Shown: piece after piece, positions 24,919 to 33,798 of the stretch | Layout of the letters: each line of letters begins with the position of its first letter | Numbering within the stretch: the first letter of the stretch is position 1 | Source: Pseudomonadota bacterium | GTDB lineage: Bacteria; Pseudomonadota; Alphaproteobacteria; Rhizobiales; Beijerinckiaceae | Length of the DNA stretch: 47,308 bases | Assembly (NCBI GenBank): GCA_023386155.1 | Contig: JAEWKH010000165.1 | Coordinates: 1-47,308, forward strand | Reading direction: 5' to 3' | Translations under genes and position numbers: made by a program | The notes under the pieces: model-generated | Databases searched by the model: none | Told to the model about the DNA's origin: nothing | Seen by the model: only the letters and a program-made list of their open reading frames with translations

Positions 24919-25941
24919 ATGAACGTGCAGAGCCCGCCAGAGACCGCCCAAGAGACCGCCCAAGAGACCGCCCCCGCCCCGGTGAACCTGCCGACTTACG
25001 ACGACGTCGTCGCGGCCTCGCGGCGCATCGACGGGGTGGCTCATCGAACGCCGGTTCTGACATCGCGCACCGCCGATGAGCGCACTGGCGGGCGGCTGTT
25101 CTTCAAGGCCGAGAATTTCCAGCGCGGGGGCGCGTTCAAGTTCCGCGGCGCCTACAACGCCATCGCGCGGCTGTCTCCCGACGCGAGGAAGCGCGGCGTC
25201 GTCGCGTTCTCGTCCGGCAACCATGCCCAGGCCATCGCCTATGCCGGGCAGCTCCAGGACGTGCCTGCCGTCATCATCATGCCGCAGGATGCGCCGGCCA
25301 TGAAGGTCGCAGCCACCAAGGGCTATGGCGGCGAGGTGGTGTTCTACGACCGCTACAAGGAGGACCGCGAGGCGATCGGGCGCAAGCTCTCGCAGGAGCG
25401 CGGCCTGACCCTCGTCCCGCCTTACGACCATGAGGACGTGATCGCCGGCCAGGGCACGGCGACGAAGGAGCTGATCGAGGAGGTCGGCCCCCTCGACATG
25501 CTGCTCGTCTGCGTCGGCGGCGGCGGATTGCTCGCGGGCTCGGCGCTTGCCTCCAAGGCGCTCGCGCCGGATTGCCGGATCTACGGCGTCGAGCCGGAAG
25601 CCGGCAACGACGCGCAGCAATCCTTCCGCACGGGTTCCATCGTCAGGATCCCCGTGCCCGCCACCATCGCGGACGGCGCCCAGACGACCTATGTGGGCAG
25701 CAAGACGTTCCCCATCATGCGCGCGCTCGTCGACGACATCCTCACCGTGTCGGATGCGCAGCTGGTGGACACCATGCGGTTCTTCGTCGAGCGCATGAAG
25801 ATCGTGGTGGAGCCCACCGGCTGCCTCGCGGCCGCCGCCGTGCTGCACGGCATCGTGCCCTGCAAGGACAAGCGCGTCGGCATCATCATCAGCGGCGGCA
25901 ACGTGGATCCGCGGGCGCTGGCGGGGTTCCTGGCCGGATAG
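24919..25941 (+). CDS. Serine/threonine dehydratase (PLP fold type II)
   Basis: This 340-aa cytosolic enzyme eliminates ammonia from threonine and/or serine (or 3-hydroxyaspartate) to give a 2-oxo acid. Motifs are the Schiff-base lysine in GAFKFRGAYNAI, the substrate loop SSGNHAQA and the phosphate-binding GGGGLLAG. There is no C-terminal ACT regulatory domain, so it is the short, catabolic type rather than full biosynthetic IlvA. The N-terminus has a small exact repeat, ETAQETAQETA, coded by three 12-base units (24941-24974), probably disordered. ATG 24919 is chosen; a GTG two codons earlier is possible. Confidence 0.9.
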   Translation: MNVQSPPETAQETAQETAPAPVNLPTYDDVVAASRRIDGVAHRTPVLTSRTADERTGGRLFFKAENFQRGGAFKFRGAYNAIARLSPDARKRGVVAFSSGNHAQAIAYAGQLQDVPAVIIMPQDAPAMKVAATKGYGGEVVFYDRYKEDREAIGRKLSQERGLTLVPPYDHEDVIAGQGTATKELIEEVGPLDMLLVCVGGGGLLAGSALASKALAPDCRIYGVEPEAGNDAQQSFRTGSIVRIPVPATIADGAQTTYVGSKTFPIMRALVDDILTVSDAQLVDTMRFFVERMKIVVEPTGCLAAAAVLHGIVPCKDKRVGIIISGGNVDPRALAGFLAG

Positions 25942-25971
25942 AGAACCGGATCCCGACGCGCGCAACCGTGC

Positions 25972-26268
25972 TCAGCGTTTCCCGGAAGCGGACGCCTGTG
26001 TCCGTTTCAGCGTCGTCTCGACCTTGTCGAGCTTGTCCTCGATCTTATCGAGCTTTCCTAGGATCTGGTACAGGAGGTCCGGGACGACGCGGGCGTAGTC
26101 GACGTTCTCACGGGACGCTTTCGCCGTCGCCTGCATGGCCTCGATCAGCTCGCGCATCTCGGCCCGGCTTGCAGCCACGGCGTCATTGGATGGGGCAGGA
26201 GCGGCCTGGCCCAGAGCCTGGCTCGTCAGGCCGATGAGCAGAAGGGAAGCGATTGCTGTAGAGCGCAT
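25972..26268 (-). CDS. Small secreted coiled-coil protein
   Basis: This 98-aa protein has an N-terminal Sec signal peptide (STAIASLLLIGLTSQALGQA, cleavage near residue 21) and a mature part that is helical. The end is a regular heptad coiled coil (ILGKLDKIEDKLDKVETTL). Function is not recognised. The ATG at 26268 has GGAG 7 bases upstream and begins exactly at the signal peptide; the longer frame back to 26466 is not credible. It is convergent with the dehydratase gene, with 30 bp between them. Confidence 0.75.
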   Translation of the reverse strand: MRSTAIASLLLIGLTSQALGQAAPAPSNDAVAASRAEMRELIEAMQATAKASRENVDYARVVPDLLYQILGKLDKIEDKLDKVETTLKRTQASASGKR

Positions 26269-26393
26269 TGTCGGACTCCGGGAGGCTTTCCGTAGAAATC
26301 TCAAGATGCCGGGAGCAAGGCAAAGACTTTCTTGACGGAATGAAAGGTTCTTTGTTGAAAGAGCCGCGCCGTGAGTCAGTGCCCCTCCCGATG

Positions 26394-26416
26394 CGAGCGC
26401 ATCGTACGAAAAGGAG
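26394..26416 (+). promoter_or_regulatory. Ribosome site of the beta-lactamase-type gene inside a repeat remnant
   Basis: GCGAGCGCATCGTACGAAAA followed by GGAG matches the first arm of the dispersed type 1 repeat (AGCGCATCGTGCGAAAAAG). The AAGGAG directly abuts the ATG at 26417, which is too close for that start. It is 6 bases from the in-frame TTG at 26423, a better spacing. Confidence 0.5.
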
Positions 26417-27583
26417 ATGCCTTTGCTGTCGCGACTATATCCCGGACTCGCAGCCTTCCTCCTCACCTTAACCGTCGCAGCCCCGCCTCAGGCCCTGGCC
26501 GCGGGCCCCGACCCGAGCGCGAAGGTGCGGCAGGTCGTCGAGGAGGCGGTGAAGCCTGTCGTCGCGCAATACGGAATTCCCGGCATGGCCGTCGCGGTGA
26601 CCATCGACGGGAAACGCCACTTCATCGAGTATGGCCTGGCGTCGAAAGACCCTCGGGTTCCCGTCACGCGCGACACGCTCTTCGAGCTGGGATCGATCAG
26701 CAAGACCTTTACCGCGACCCTTGCGACCTATGCCGAGGTCGAGGGAAAGATCTCCCTGAACGACAGCGTCAGCCGGCACATGCCCGAACTGAAGGGCAGC
26801 GCCCTCGACAGGGTGAGGCTCCTGGATCTCGCGACCCACACGACAGGCGGCTTCCCGCTTCAATTGCCCGATGACGTGAAGGACCAGGAGCAGCTCATCG
26901 CCTATTATCGCGCCTGGACGCCGAAGGTCGCGCCCGGCACGCAGCGCAGCTACGCCAATCCGAGCATCGGCCTTCTCGGAATGGCCACGGCAAGGGCCAT
27001 GGGCGGAGACTTCGCATCCCTCGCACAGGAGCTGTTCCGGGAACTCGGCCTGCGGCGGACCTATGTGGATGTTCCCGCCGCGGAGATGAAGTCATATGCC
27101 TGGGGCTACAATCGCGCCGGCAAGCCCGTCCGCGTGTCCCCGGCCCTGCTCGCGGACGAAGCCTATGGCGTGAAGTCGAACGCCGTCGACATGGCCCGCT
27201 TCCTCGAAGTGAACATGGGCGTCGCGCCGGTGCCTGAGAAGCTGGCCCGGGCGGTCTCCGCGACCCGGAAAGGCTATTTCCGCTCGGGCGGACTGATCCA
27301 GGACCTCATCTGGGAGCAGTATCCCTATCCGGTCCCCCTGGACACGCTCGTGACCGGCAACACGATGAACCAGAAGGCTCATCCGGCGACCGCGATCGAT
27401 CCGCCCATGGCGCCGCGGCAGGACACGATCGTAAACAAGACCGGCTCGACTCTCGGATTCGGAGCCTATGTGGCCTTCGTGCCGGACAGGAAGATCGGCA
27501 TCGTCATGCTGGCGAACAAGTTCTATCCCAACGAGGCCCGCGTGAAGGCGGCCCATCGGATCCTTTCGCGCCTCGCGGAGTGA
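26417..27583 (+). CDS. Class C beta-lactamase-type serine hydrolase
   Basis: This 388-aa periplasmic protein has a Sec signal peptide (LYPGLAAFLLTLTVAAPPQALA) and all three class C motifs: S93-I-S-K, Y179-A-N and K341-T-G in NKTGSTLGFGAYVAFVP. These residues are those of AmpC-type cephalosporinases, and the length (about 380-390 aa) agrees. It may hydrolyse beta-lactams or act on cell-wall peptides; the sequence alone does not settle this. No ampR-like divergent regulator is present, so expression is probably not inducible by the AmpR route. True initiation may be at TTG 26423 rather than ATG 26417. Confidence 0.9.
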   Translation: MPLLSRLYPGLAAFLLTLTVAAPPQALAAGPDPSAKVRQVVEEAVKPVVAQYGIPGMAVAVTIDGKRHFIEYGLASKDPRVPVTRDTLFELGSISKTFTATLATYAEVEGKISLNDSVSRHMPELKGSALDRVRLLDLATHTTGGFPLQLPDDVKDQEQLIAYYRAWTPKVAPGTQRSYANPSIGLLGMATARAMGGDFASLAQELFRELGLRRTYVDVPAAEMKSYAWGYNRAGKPVRVSPALLADEAYGVKSNAVDMARFLEVNMGVAPVPEKLARAVSATRKGYFRSGGLIQDLIWEQYPYPVPLDTLVTGNTMNQKAHPATAIDPPMAPRQDTIVNKTGSTLGFGAYVAFVPDRKIGIVMLANKFYPNEARVKAAHRILSRLAE

Positions 27584-27663
27584 ATCCGGCGCGGGAGTTC
27601 TTCGATGATGGGCGAGGCGCGATGGAAAGCCTTTGTTCACGGCCTCATGCCATAACGCCCGCC

Positions 27664-27930
27664 ATGACCTACTCCCGCGACACCAAAGCCGTCTCCGAAT
27701 TCACCGGCGAACCCGTCAGCACCTGGTCCGAGGAATGGCGGATCGAGACCGAGGCCCGCACCGTCCTCAAAATGTCCAAGGAGCAGCGGGACGCCTTCTT
27801 CAACGGCCGGAAGGACGAGAACGGGAAGACCGTCGACCGCGGCGTGATCGGCATTCGCGGCCTGAAGGCTGCCGAGGAGATCAAGGCGACGATGGAGCGG
27901 CTGCAGGAAGCCCGCAGCAGGCCTAAGTAG
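27664..27930 (+). CDS. Small conserved-looking hypothetical protein
   Basis: This 88-aa soluble protein is not recognised. It contains WSEEWRIETEARTVLKMSK, then FFNGRKDENGKTVDRGVIG, and ends in a charged helix (AAEEIKATMERLQEARSR). The mix of charged and aromatic residues looks like a real domain. The start is uncertain: ATG 27664 fits the recognisable N-terminus (MTYSRDTKAVSEF) but has a weak ribosome site; in-frame ATGs exist at 27622 and 27580. Confidence 0.6.
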   Translation: MTYSRDTKAVSEFTGEPVSTWSEEWRIETEARTVLKMSKEQRDAFFNGRKDENGKTVDRGVIGIRGLKAAEEIKATMERLQEARSRPK

Positions 27931-28254
27931 CGGATCTTCTTCCCAAGCAAATCCACAATTAGCAATAAATAGAAATAATAGACTTATATAGAAAAGGGCC
28001 GCGCCCAGCCTTTATACGGCTGTGTTCGCGACCCTTAAAACCGTATTTGCCCCTACGGTGTGACCGACATAAATTATGCGTTACGCTTAATCAATACCCC
28101 ATAGTTCGCAAATGAACGATTCAGGACGTCAGAATAACGCATATCTTCTATTGACATGCCCCATTCAGGCTCTGGGCAGCCACAATTTGGCCAAAATACT
28201 CCATGATTAGGTAGGCCTACCGGCCTTGTTATTTGCCCCTACGGGTCGGACCTT
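27931..28254 (+). ncRNA. Gene-free AT-rich stretch, possible small RNA gene
   Basis: No open frame of interest. It is AT-rich compared with its neighbours and contains two exact copies of TATTTGCCCCTACGG (28044-28058 and 28230-28244), each followed by GG/TG and a GACC-type segment, and a 12-bp perfect palindrome GGTAGGCCTACC (28210-28221). It leads directly into a strong terminator at 28255-28287 with no coding gene before it. A short structured transcript is a reasonable reading, but no known RNA family was recognised. Confidence 0.3.
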
Positions 28255-28287
28255 AAAGCGCCCCTGGAAAGCGGGCGCTTTCTTTTT
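28255..28287 (+). terminator. Strong Rho-independent terminator
   Basis: AAAGCGCCC (28255-28263) and GGGCGCTTT (28273-28281) form a perfect 9-bp stem with a 9-base loop, followed by CTTTTT. The nearest upstream coding stop is at 27930, over 300 bp away. Confidence 0.85.
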
Positions 28288-28372
28288 GGGCTCCGCCTCA
28301 CTTGCTTTTGCCGCAATCAGCAACCATTCACCTTACCTGTGAGATGATCGCACAGGCTTAAGGCGATTTTCC

Positions 28373-28729
28373 GTGATTCCGCACCGCATCCTCCTGGCAC
28401 TCGCCCAGTCGCTGCTGGCGCTCCTGCTCGTGACAGGCGCCGCGCAGGCAAGGCCGTGCCTGTTCGATGACAGGGACCGGATCGAAGCGCTTGAAAGCAC
28501 GCGGAGCCTTTCGGACGATCTCGTCGCTCCTCGTGAAGATCCTTCCCTGTCTCTCTGGGCCACATTCAGCGGCGGTGAGGACGACGCAGGCCCCGCCCTG
28601 CCCGGCGTCGCACCAGCAATCGTCCTCGATCAGGCCCGCCTGATCAGGACGGGCTGCGTCGCCCATCCCAACGCACCGCCCTCTCACAGGCCTTGCGCCG
28701 CACCGCCGACCGGTCCCCCTTTCGTCTGA
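28373..28729 (+). CDS. Hypothetical secreted protein
   Basis: This 118-aa protein is not recognised. It has a clear signal peptide (LLALAQSLLALLLVTGAAQA, cleavage near residue 26) and three Cys in the mature part, the last near a Pro-rich end. The start is GTG at 28373 with AAGG about 9 bases upstream. The signal peptide is the main support; the rest of the sequence is of low complexity and the gene could be spurious. Confidence 0.45.
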   Translation: MIPHRILLALAQSLLALLLVTGAAQARPCLFDDRDRIEALESTRSLSDDLVAPREDPSLSLWATFSGGEDDAGPALPGVAPAIVLDQARLIRTGCVAHPNAPPSHRPCAAPPTGPPFV

Positions 28730-28867
28730 GCTCCAGCTGCGCCGCATGCCTGCGCGCGCAAGCGTTCCCGTGTGCCGACGCCGCACGCCTCTGCTCGTGC
28801 CTCGACCCATGATCGAGGCCCCGGCGCCGGATGACAGGCGCCTTACGATCACCAGACGAGACCTCCC

Positions 28868-31528
28868 ATGCCGACCAACGCTCTCCGTGCCGCCGACGCG
28901 GGACCAGCCATCGAGGCGCAGCAGGCGCCCGATGCGACCCAGCCTGCGGCGAACCATTCCCCTCGCCGCCGGCATCCCTTCCTGCGCTGGGCGATGCCGG
29001 CTCTCGCCATCGCGGGATGTCTCGGCCTCGTCGCCCTGCTCATGAGGCTCCTGGCCGGGCTCGATGTCTCGACCGTGGCGGAGAGCGCACTCGGCACGCC
29101 ACCCCGGCTCGTCGGGCTCTCCCTCGCGTTCGCCGCCGTGAGCTATGGCGCGCTCGTCGGGTACGACGTCTTCGGCGTCCGTGCGGCGACGGACAAGGCG
29201 GTCCCGCTCAAGACCATCGCGCTCGGATCCTTCACGAGTTACGCCATCGGCCACACCCTTGGATTTCCTCTCGTCACGGCGGGTGCCGTGCGCTGGCGCA
29301 TCTATGGCAGGGCCGGCCTGACCCTGGGCGAGGTCGCAAAGCTCACGGCTGTGGCCGCCATCACCCTGTGGGTCGGCATGGCCGGGGTGCTGGGGCTGAG
29401 CGCCGCCTTCGAGCCGCAGGCCCTCGCATCCCTCGATCATCTGCCGTCGAGCCTCAACCGCGGCCTCGGCTTGATGCTGCTGGCCGGGCTGGCCGCCTAT
29501 CTCGCCTGGAACCGCCGGCACAGCCGCGAAATCGGCTGGGGCCATGTGCGGGTCCGCCTTCCGGGCGGCGGGGCGGCTCTTGGCCAGATCGGTCTCGGCC
29601 TCACGGACATCTGCGCGGCCGCCGCGGCCCTGTGGGTGCTTCTTCCCGGCGACGTCGGTATCGGTTTTCCGGTCTTTGCCACCGTGTTCGCCGGCGCCAT
29701 CCTGCTGGCTGTCGTCAGTCACGTCCCGGCCGGCCTCGGCGCTTTCGAGGCGGCGTTCCTGCTGGCATTCCCGCAGGCTCCGACGGCCGAGCTGCTGTCT
29801 GCCCTTCTCGTCTGGCGGCTCACCTATACGCTGATCCCGTTTCTGTCCGCCGCCGCGCTTTTCGCAATCCACGAGGTGCGCAGATCGAATGCGAAGCTCA
29901 CGCGCGCGGCACGGAACATCCGGCGCCTCGTGTTGCCCCTGGTCCCTTCGGCCATCGCCATTCTCACCTTCATCGGCGGACTGGTGCTGCTCACGTCCGG
30001 GGCACTTCCCAACGACTATTCACGCGTGCGCGCCCTGCGGCTCCTGGTGCCCCTGCCCTTTGCCGAGGTCTCACACCTCGTCGGCAGCACGGCGGGCGTC
30101 GTGCTCCTCATTCTCTCCCGCGGCCTGATGCGCCGCCTCTCGGGCGCCTGGACCCTGTCCGTCGTCGTCATCGGCGCCGGGATCGTCGTCTCGCTGGCCA
30201 AGGGCTTCGACTGGGAGGAGGCCCTCGTTCTGGGCGCCGTTCTGGCCCTCCTGCTGACGCACCGCTCGGCCTTCTACCGGAAGGCCGGAATCTTCGCGGA
30301 GCCGCTGGAACCCCGCTGGCTCGTCGCGGTCGCCTTCATTCTCGGCTGCACCCTCTGGCTCGGGTTCACGGCGTTCCAGGATGTCGATTACAGCCATGAC
30401 CTGTGGTGGCAATTCAGCTGGCACGACGATGCATCCCGCTTCCTGCGCAGCAGCCTGTTCGCCATCATCATCGGTGCGGCCCTGTCGCTCTACGCGATGA
30501 TCCATCGCCACCCCGATGCCCGCCGGGTGGAACCCCTGAAGCCCGATGCCCTCGCATGCGCGCTGTCCCACGCGGAGCGGGCCGATGCGCATCTTGCGCT
30601 CCTGGAGGACAAGCGCTTCCTCTTCCACGAATCCGGCGAGGCCTTCCTCATGTATTCCGTGCGCGGCAAGAGCTGGATCGCCATGGGCGATCCGATCGGG
30701 AAGCCCGAACATGCGGCCGACCTCATGTGGCGGTTCCTGGAAGAGGTCGACCGGAATGCGGGCTGGCCCGTGTTCTATCAGGTCAGCCCCACGCACCTGC
30801 CCCTTTATCTCGACGGCGGCCTTTCCCTCGTGAAGCTGGGCGAGGAGGCGCATGTGGATCTCGATGCCTTCACGACCGAAGGCAAGGCGGGCAAGGACTG
30901 GCGTGCGGCGCTCAACCGCGCCAGGCGGGAGAACCTGGAATTCGCCATCATCCCGGCCGCCGAGGTCCCCCCGCATCTTGCCGAGCTCAAGCGTGTGTCC
31001 GATGCCTGGCTGGCCGGACGCGGCGCGGGCGAGAAGGGGTTCTCCATCGGCTTCTGGTCCGAGCGCTACCTGTCGTCCTTCGACATCGCCGTGATCCGCC
31101 GCGCAGGCTCGATCGTCGCCTTCGCGAATATCTGGTACGGCCAGCCCGGAGGCGAGATCACCATCGACCTCATGCGCCATCTGCCGGACATCCCCGGCAT
31201 CATGGACCTGCTCTTCGTCAGCCTCATGCAGGAGGGCAAGGCGCGGGGCTACCGCTGGTTCAACCTCGGCATGGCGCCGCTCTCGGGCCTGTCCGACCAC
31301 CGCCTGGCGCCGAGCTGGCACAAGGTGGCAGCCTTCGTGGCCCGCAACGGCGAGCGTTTCTACGGCTTCAAGGGCTTGAGGGCCTACAAGGAGAAGTTCG
31401 GCCCCGTCTGGGAGCCGCGCTATCTCGCCAGTCCCGGCGGATGGGCCTTGCCGCAGATCCTGCTCGACGTGAGCAATCTGATCTCGGGCGGCCCGATCAG
31501 AACCATCAGCAAGGGGGGCAGGTCATGA
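28868..31528 (+). CDS. lpiA: Lysyl-phosphatidylglycerol synthase/flippase (LpiA/MprF)
   Basis: This 886-aa membrane protein belongs to the MprF family. The N-terminal two thirds contain about fourteen membrane helices (flippase and synthase membrane part, with TLGFPLVTAGAVRWRIY and AGLGAFEAAFL). The C-terminal cytosolic domain (about 560-870, DUF2156) transfers lysine from Lys-tRNA to phosphatidylglycerol; typical pieces are SWIAMGDPIG, FYQVSPTHLPLY and RGYRWFNLGMAPLSG. Lysyl-PG lowers surface charge and raises resistance to cationic peptides and acid, as shown for lpiA in Rhizobium tropici. Its stop overlaps the acvB start by 4 bases (ATGA), the conserved lpiA-acvB arrangement. Confidence 0.95.
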   Translation: MPTNALRAADAGPAIEAQQAPDATQPAANHSPRRRHPFLRWAMPALAIAGCLGLVALLMRLLAGLDVSTVAESALGTPPRLVGLSLAFAAVSYGALVGYDVFGVRAATDKAVPLKTIALGSFTSYAIGHTLGFPLVTAGAVRWRIYGRAGLTLGEVAKLTAVAAITLWVGMAGVLGLSAAFEPQALASLDHLPSSLNRGLGLMLLAGLAAYLAWNRRHSREIGWGHVRVRLPGGGAALGQIGLGLTDICAAAAALWVLLPGDVGIGFPVFATVFAGAILLAVVSHVPAGLGAFEAAFLLAFPQAPTAELLSALLVWRLTYTLIPFLSAAALFAIHEVRRSNAKLTRAARNIRRLVLPLVPSAIAILTFIGGLVLLTSGALPNDYSRVRALRLLVPLPFAEVSHLVGSTAGVVLLILSRGLMRRLSGAWTLSVVVIGAGIVVSLAKGFDWEEALVLGAVLALLLTHRSAFYRKAGIFAEPLEPRWLVAVAFILGCTLWLGFTAFQDVDYSHDLWWQFSWHDDASRFLRSSLFAIIIGAALSLYAMIHRHPDARRVEPLKPDALACALSHAERADAHLALLEDKRFLFHESGEAFLMYSVRGKSWIAMGDPIGKPEHAADLMWRFLEEVDRNAGWPVFYQVSPTHLPLYLDGGLSLVKLGEEAHVDLDAFTTEGKAGKDWRAALNRARRENLEFAIIPAAEVPPHLAELKRVSDAWLAGRGAGEKGFSIGFWSERYLSSFDIAVIRRAGSIVAFANIWYGQPGGEITIDLMRHLPDIPGIMDLLFVSLMQEGKARGYRWFNLGMAPLSGLSDHRLAPSWHKVAAFVARNGERFYGFKGLRAYKEKFGPVWEPRYLASPGGWALPQILLDVSNLISGGPIRTISKGGRS

Positions 31529-32928
31529 GGACGCTCAAGCCTATCCGCAACCTGACGATCGCGACGGCGCTCGTTGCCCTGGTTCTCGGAAGCGTCATGC
31601 TCGGCCGCTCCGCATGGTCCGCCCTGATGCCGCCGGCCATCGCGACCACGACCATCGACGTCGAGGGCTTCGGCGCCGTCGAGGTCGTGAAGGCGGAGGA
31701 ACGCGCGCCGCGCGGTCTGGTCGTTCTGGTGGCGAATGGAGCCGATGCGGCTGCGCGCCGGCAGGATGCGCTTGCGCTGGCGAAGGCCGGTTTGATCGCC
31801 GTGTCCTTCGATTTCGAAGCGTTGCGCGCGGACTTCGCCAAGTCGCCACCGAGCGACGAATGTCACTACGTGTCCGACGATCTCAAGGACCTCGCCCAGG
31901 CGGTGCAGCGCAAGCTCGGGCTCCAGCGCTACTACTTCCCCGTGATCGCCGGACGGGGCGACGGGGCGGCCTTCGCCTATGCGGCCCTGGCACAGGCTCC
32001 GGCGAACACCCTGGGAGGCGCCATCGGCATCGGCTTCAGGCCTCTGCTGAGATCCGACAGAACCTATTGCTTCGATCCGAAGCTCGACTCCGCAGGCGAC
32101 GGGATGTTCGCCCTGCGCCGGGCTCCGGACCTCCCCGCGCCTTGGCGGGCCATCGCGCCCGAACGCGAGCGCCAAGCCACCGAGGCCTTCCAGGGCGACG
32201 GCGACGATGTGGACTTCATTCCCGCCGAGGACGACGCGGCGGTCCGGCAGGCCCTGGTCGAAAACGCCATCGAGCTGAGCAAAACCGGCGAGCGCGGGCA
32301 CTCGCAACTGCCCGTTTCGGTCATCCGGCCCGATGGTCCCGCGAAAGGACTGGCCGTCATCATCTCGGGCGACGGCGGCTGGCGGGACATCGACAAGTCC
32401 ATCGGCGAGTGGCTGGCGCAGAAAGGCGTCGCCGTCGTGGGGCTGGATTCGCTGCGCTACTTCTGGTCCAAGAAGAGCCCAAAGGACGTCGCCGCCGACC
32501 TCGCCCTGCTGTTCGATCATTACGGTGCCGAGTTCGGCACCGACCGTTACGCGATCGTCGGCTTCTCGTTCGGCTCCGACATCATGCCCGAGGTGTGGCC
32601 CGAGCTGCCGAGAAAAACCAGAGACCGCATCGGCCTCGTGTCGCTTCTGGCGCTTGGCACCAACGCCGATTTCGAGATCACCGTCGAGGGCTTCATCGGC
32701 GCAGCCTCCGCCGATAGCCGTCCCTTGTCCCCCCTCCTGCACCAGCTGCCGCTGGACCGGACACAATGCATCTACGGCACGGAGGAGGCGCAGGACAACG
32801 AGACCTCCTGCACGGCCCCCGAGCTCGGCCAGGCGCAGAGGGTCGCCCTCGACGGAGGGCACCATTTCGACGGCGATTACGGCAAAGCCGCGGAAGCGAT
32901 CTGGGAGAGGTTGAGAGCGGCTCCGTGA
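31525..32928 (+). CDS. acvB: AcvB/VirJ-family protein, probable lysyl-PG hydrolase
   Basis: This 467-aa periplasmic protein with an N-terminal membrane anchor or signal (IATALVALVLGSVMLG) belongs to the AcvB/VirJ family. The C-terminal half has the alpha/beta-hydrolase nucleophile elbow GFSFGSD with Ser348, and DGGHHF near the end for the catalytic His. AcvB of Agrobacterium hydrolyses lysyl-phosphatidylglycerol and counterbalances LpiA. The ATG at 31525 lies inside the lpiA stop codon, and AGGGGGGCAGG upstream provides the ribosome site. The length is close to the full AcvB rather than the shorter VirJ. Confidence 0.92.
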   Translation: MRTLKPIRNLTIATALVALVLGSVMLGRSAWSALMPPAIATTTIDVEGFGAVEVVKAEERAPRGLVVLVANGADAAARRQDALALAKAGLIAVSFDFEALRADFAKSPPSDECHYVSDDLKDLAQAVQRKLGLQRYYFPVIAGRGDGAAFAYAALAQAPANTLGGAIGIGFRPLLRSDRTYCFDPKLDSAGDGMFALRRAPDLPAPWRAIAPERERQATEAFQGDGDDVDFIPAEDDAAVRQALVENAIELSKTGERGHSQLPVSVIRPDGPAKGLAVIISGDGGWRDIDKSIGEWLAQKGVAVVGLDSLRYFWSKKSPKDVAADLALLFDHYGAEFGTDRYAIVGFSFGSDIMPEVWPELPRKTRDRIGLVSLLALGTNADFEITVEGFIGAASADSRPLSPLLHQLPLDRTQCIYGTEEAQDNETSCTAPELGQAQRVALDGGHHFDGDYGKAAEAIWERLRAAP

Positions 32929-32959
32929 ACCCATGCGGGAGGGTCGATGGGGCGAACCC

Positions 32960-33253
32960 TCACGATGCTCCCTGCGGGGCGAAGAAGCAGATGATGGCCC
33001 TGGTCGTCGGCTCCTCACAGATGTGGAATTTGGCGTCCGGGGACATCTTGGCCTCATCCCGCTCGACGAGGCGCCCGTCCCAGAGCCTCCAGCCCTCCGC
33101 CGTCTCGGTCACGGTCTCGCCCCTGGCCTCGATCAGCTCGCGGCAATCGTGATCGTTGCAGCACCAGACCGGGTACCAGCTATGGGCCAGGGCAGGCCCG
33201 CCGAGGAGCCAGCCCGTCATCATGAATGCTGTCCACCACCGACCGACGGCCAT
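32960..33253 (-). CDS. Small secreted Cys-rich protein
   Basis: This 97-aa protein has a signal peptide (TAFMMTGWLLGGPALA, cleaved before HSWYP). The mature part starts with the HSWYP-x-x-CC-x-x-x-DC pattern (HSWYPVWCCNDHDC), which I know from small exported proteins of unknown function in Rhizobiales, and has two more Cys near the end (FHICEE, AIICFF). Five Cys suggest disulfides or metal binding. It lies 31 bp from the convergent acvB stop. Confidence 0.7.
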   Translation of the reverse strand: MAVGRWWTAFMMTGWLLGGPALAHSWYPVWCCNDHDCRELIEARGETVTETAEGWRLWDGRLVERDEAKMSPDAKFHICEEPTTRAIICFFAPQGAS

Positions 33254-33385
33254 CCAGGATCGACCTTTCCCGCGACGCCCCCTCCCCGATCGGCAAGCTT
33301 ATCCTGGATCCGGCCCCGCGCCACCCTGCCGGCGAGCTTCGGGGCAACGGTCCTTGGAACGGCGGGGAGTCCCCGCCTCTCGCCC

Positions 33386-33628
33386 TCAGTCCTTGGCCTG
33401 CAGGTAGGGCTCGACCCTGCCCTTGAGCTTGATGGTCATGGGGTTGCCGAAGCGGTCCTTGGCATTGCCGGCCGTGACCCGGACCCAGCCCTCGCTGACG
33501 CAATACTCGTCCACGTTGGTCTTCTCGGCCCCGTTGAAGCGGATACCCACCCCCTTCGCGAGCAACTCCTCGTTGTAGTAAGGGCTGTTCGGGTTCGAGG
33601 ACAGGCGGTCGGGAAGAGTGTCGGTCAT
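33386..33628 (-). CDS. DUF3297 family protein
   Basis: This 80-aa cytosolic protein matches the DUF3297 family of unknown function: TDTLPDRLSSNPNSPYYNEE at the start, then GIRFNGAEKTNVDEYCVSEG, WVRVTAGNAKDRFGNPMTI and a short C-terminal KLKGRVEPY. The ATG at 33628 gives the usual family N-terminus and length; the longer frame to 33718 is not needed. GGGAG lies upstream. It appears to be a single-gene unit. Confidence 0.88.
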   Translation of the reverse strand: MTDTLPDRLSSNPNSPYYNEELLAKGVGIRFNGAEKTNVDEYCVSEGWVRVTAGNAKDRFGNPMTIKLKGRVEPYLQAKD

Positions 33629-33798
33629 GCGAAGGTTGCTCCCATCATGGATCGTTCGGGGCGGGCAACCTACCCCCTCGGGATCCGAATGCCAATTCCG
33701 TCTGACCCGACGTGACAAGCCCGCCGCAATGTCCTACTTTCGTTGAACTCTTCTAAGGTAACGTAATAATCCGCACCGAAGCGGAGCAGATCAGGGAG

